From: an uncultured Bacteroidia bacterium
Lineage (GTDB): Bacteria > Bacteroidota > Bacteroidia > Bacteroidales > F082
Length of the DNA stretch: 64,000 nucleotides
Assembly (NCBI GenBank): GCA_902774365.1
Contig: CACYHX010000006.1
Coordinates: 1-64,000 of the forward strand
Reading direction: 5' to 3'
Shown here: in pieces, positions 62,692 through 64,000 of the stretch
How the letters are laid out: each line of letters starts with the position of its first letter
How positions within the stretch are numbered: position 1 is the stretch's first letter
Made by a program: the position numbers and the translations under genes
Notes under the pieces: generated by a model
What the model saw: the letters and a program-made list of their open reading frames with translations, nothing else
What the model was told of the DNA's origin: nothing
Databases searched by the model: none

Positions 62692-63765
62692 ATGAACATT
62701 GCCGCACTGGTATCGGGGGGCGTCGACAGCTCCGTGGTGGTGCCGCTGCTCAAGGAGCAGGGCTACGACCCGCATATCTTCTATATCAAAATCGGTATGG
62801 AAGGCAAGGAAGACCTGTCGAGCTGCCCATCGGAGGAAGACATCGAAATCACGACCTATATCGCCAAGAAATACGGCTGTAAGTTCGACATCGTCGACCT
62901 GCAGCACGAGTATTTCGAGACCGTGGGGAAATACACCATGGAGATGGTGCGCAAGGGCCTCACGCCCAACCCCGACGTGATGTGCAACCGCTGGATTAAG
63001 CTCGGCGCCTTCGAAGAGAAAGAAGGCCACAACTTCGATAAAATCGCCACGGGACATTACGCCCGCTCATGGGAAGACGAAAACGGCATCTTCTGGCTCG
63101 GCACTGCCGCCGACACCTTCAAGGATCAGACCTACTTCTTGGGACGCATCACCTACGCCCAGCTGAGTAAGGTCATCTTCCCCATCGGCGACATCCCGAA
63201 GCCCGAGGTGCGTCGCCTGGCTGCCCAATATAAGTTGCCAAGCGCCGAACGCCACGACAGCCAAGGCATCTGCTTCTTGGGTAAAATCAACTACAACGAC
63301 TACATCCGTGAATATCTTGGCGAGATGCCGGGCGACATCGTGGAGTTGGAGACGGGCAAGAAACTGGGCCGTCACAAGGGCTTCTGGTTCCATACCATCG
63401 GTCAGCGCAAGGGTCTCGGACTCAGCGGCGGACCGTGGTTTGTGGTGAAGAAAGACATCCCGAACAACATCGTCTACGTGTCGCAGGGCTACGACCCGGT
63501 GGCGCAATACACCAACATCGTCCCCTTGGGCGACTTGCAGCCGATGAACCCCGCCTTGCAGTTCGTCGACGGACAACGTATCCGCTTCAAGATTCGGCAT
63601 CAGCCGGAGTTTACCTACGGCACGATTCGCCTCACGGAGCGTGGCGCCGACATCGTCTCGGAGGAGGCCATCTCAGGCGTGGCGCCTGGGCAGTTTGGGG
63701 TTATGTACCACGAAACTGAACCTTTTGTGTTGGGTAGTGGTGTTATAGTGGAGTCTGAGGTTTAG
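62692..63765 (+). CDS. mnmA: tRNA-uridine 2-sulfurtransferase
   Basis: A 357-residue PP-loop enzyme that thiolates uridine 34 of Lys, Glu and Gln tRNAs. The ATP-binding PP-loop is LVSGGVDSSVVVPLL (near residue 7). The catalytic cysteines are in NPDVMCNRWIK (near residue 104) and QGICFLGK (near residue 199), and KDQTYFLGRI is conserved in the family. It is probably cotranscribed with metG. The reading frame is complete. Confidence 0.95.
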   Translation: MNIAALVSGGVDSSVVVPLLKEQGYDPHIFYIKIGMEGKEDLSSCPSEEDIEITTYIAKKYGCKFDIVDLQHEYFETVGKYTMEMVRKGLTPNPDVMCNRWIKLGAFEEKEGHNFDKIATGHYARSWEDENGIFWLGTAADTFKDQTYFLGRITYAQLSKVIFPIGDIPKPEVRRLAAQYKLPSAERHDSQGICFLGKINYNDYIREYLGEMPGDIVELETGKKLGRHKGFWFHTIGQRKGLGLSGGPWFVVKKDIPNNIVYVSQGYDPVAQYTNIVPLGDLQPMNPALQFVDGQRIRFKIRHQPEFTYGTIRLTERGADIVSEEAISGVAPGQFGVMYHETEPFVLGSGVIVESEV

Positions 63766-63774
63766 ACCTGAAAG

Positions 63775-63932
63775 CAGGGACTTGCGTCGCCTGCACTGGA
63801 AACAGGGACTTACGTCGCCTGTACTGAGAAAACAGGGACTTACGTCGCCTGCATAATGATATGCCGTCCCTACGGGACTGGGCGGAACCCCGTAGGGGTG
63901 ACAGACCTATGAACAGGCGACGCGAGTCCCTG
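63775..63932. repeat. REP-like palindrome cluster upstream of a transposase
   Basis: CAGGGACTTRCGTCGCCTG occurs three times at 63775-63793, 63803-63821 and 63833-63851, and once inverted (CAGGCGACGCGAGTCCCTG) at 63914-63932. Between them a CCCTACGGG/CCCCGTAGGGG pair can form a further hairpin at about 63864-63898. This is the arrangement of REP sequences next to a RAYT-type transposase. Confidence 0.85.
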
Positions 63933-63955
63933 CATGACAAACAAAACAACAAACC

Positions 63956-64000
63956 ATGGCTAACACCTACACAAAACTCAACATCCACATCGTCTTCCAC
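63956..64000 (+). mobile_element. IS200/RAYT-like transposase, N-terminal codons only
   Basis: The last 45 bases read MANTYTKLNIHIVFH, which matches the start of IS200/IS605-family and REP-associated tyrosine transposases (MxNTYTxxxIHxVF). The gene runs off the right edge, so the HUH and catalytic Tyr motifs cannot be seen. The adjoining palindromes support a REP/RAYT unit. Confidence 0.75.

Noticed and set aside
61664-62707. A 347-codon open frame on the minus strand within metG
   Set aside because: It lies opposite the conserved metG frame and has His/Leu/Val-biased shadow composition. It has no recognisable domain.
63775-63932. Possible CRISPR array
   Set aside because: The 19-base units are separated by only 9-11 bases, one copy is inverted and a transposase start follows; REP elements explain it better.

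Overview
The window looks like a chromosomal segment from a member of the Bacteroidales. The evidence is in the sequence: more than twenty genes are preceded by the Bacteroidota -7 element TAnnTTTG; one secreted protein ends in a type IX secretion sorting domain; TonB receptor/DUF4249, DUF4270, DUF4476 and IPExxxVDY proteins are present; and the order acpP-fabF-rnc-IPExxxVDY is typical of the phylum. The species cannot be fixed. No tRNA or rRNA gene was recognised.

Layout. 1-1000: end of the rpmF/DUF177 operon (rpmF runs off the left edge) and a DUF4298 gene. 1000-6700: an accessory island with two copies of a composite repeat, an ORF6N/PLD-like protein, the remnant of a paralogue, and an AT-rich type II restriction-modification operon (XRE regulator, C5 methyltransferase, HpaII-like endonuclease). 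6700-14600: Pmp3-like peptide, membrane methyltransferase-like protein, HAD phosphatase, Vsr-like endonuclease, OmpA-family protein, an unknown secreted protein, DUF1295 and a GH92 glycosidase. 14700-25400: an unknown gene, a winged-helix remnant, and a five-gene Wadjet-like (JetABCD/MukBEF-like) operon carrying an AlbA_2/ATP-binding regulator-like gene between jetB and jetC, with a sigma-70-like gene upstream. 25500-38400: acyl-CoA synthetase, T9SS protein, EFR1 ferredoxin, MATE, DUF2461, DUF2130, pheS, cyclophilin, DUF4270, a GT5-like protein and meaB. 38400-46200: tandem hairpin repeats, a DUF234-type AAA ATPase, an unknown secreted protein, a Crp/Fnr regulator, glnA and a GT39 enzyme. 46200-54200: the acpP-fabF-rnc-IPExxxVDY operon, then polA and dnaG. 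54200-60500: a minus-strand envelope operon (barrel-like protein, S41 peptidase, TonB receptor, DUF4249 lipoprotein, DUF4476 protein). 60600-64000: metG, mnmA, a REP-like palindrome cluster and the first codons of an IS200/RAYT-like transposase.

Two themes stand out. First, the Wadjet-like locus has an unusual fifth gene inside the operon and is flanked by the tail of a second gene of the same regulator class. Second, short palindromic repeats lie in frame inside at least six protein-coding genes (gph, vsr, EFR1 ferredoxin, GT39, polA, DUF4249), in a manner reminiscent of Rickettsia palindromic elements. One separates the zinc ligands of Vsr and another appears to supply the start codon of a lipoprotein. 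A REP/transposase pair at the right edge is a candidate source for at least one of the repeat families.
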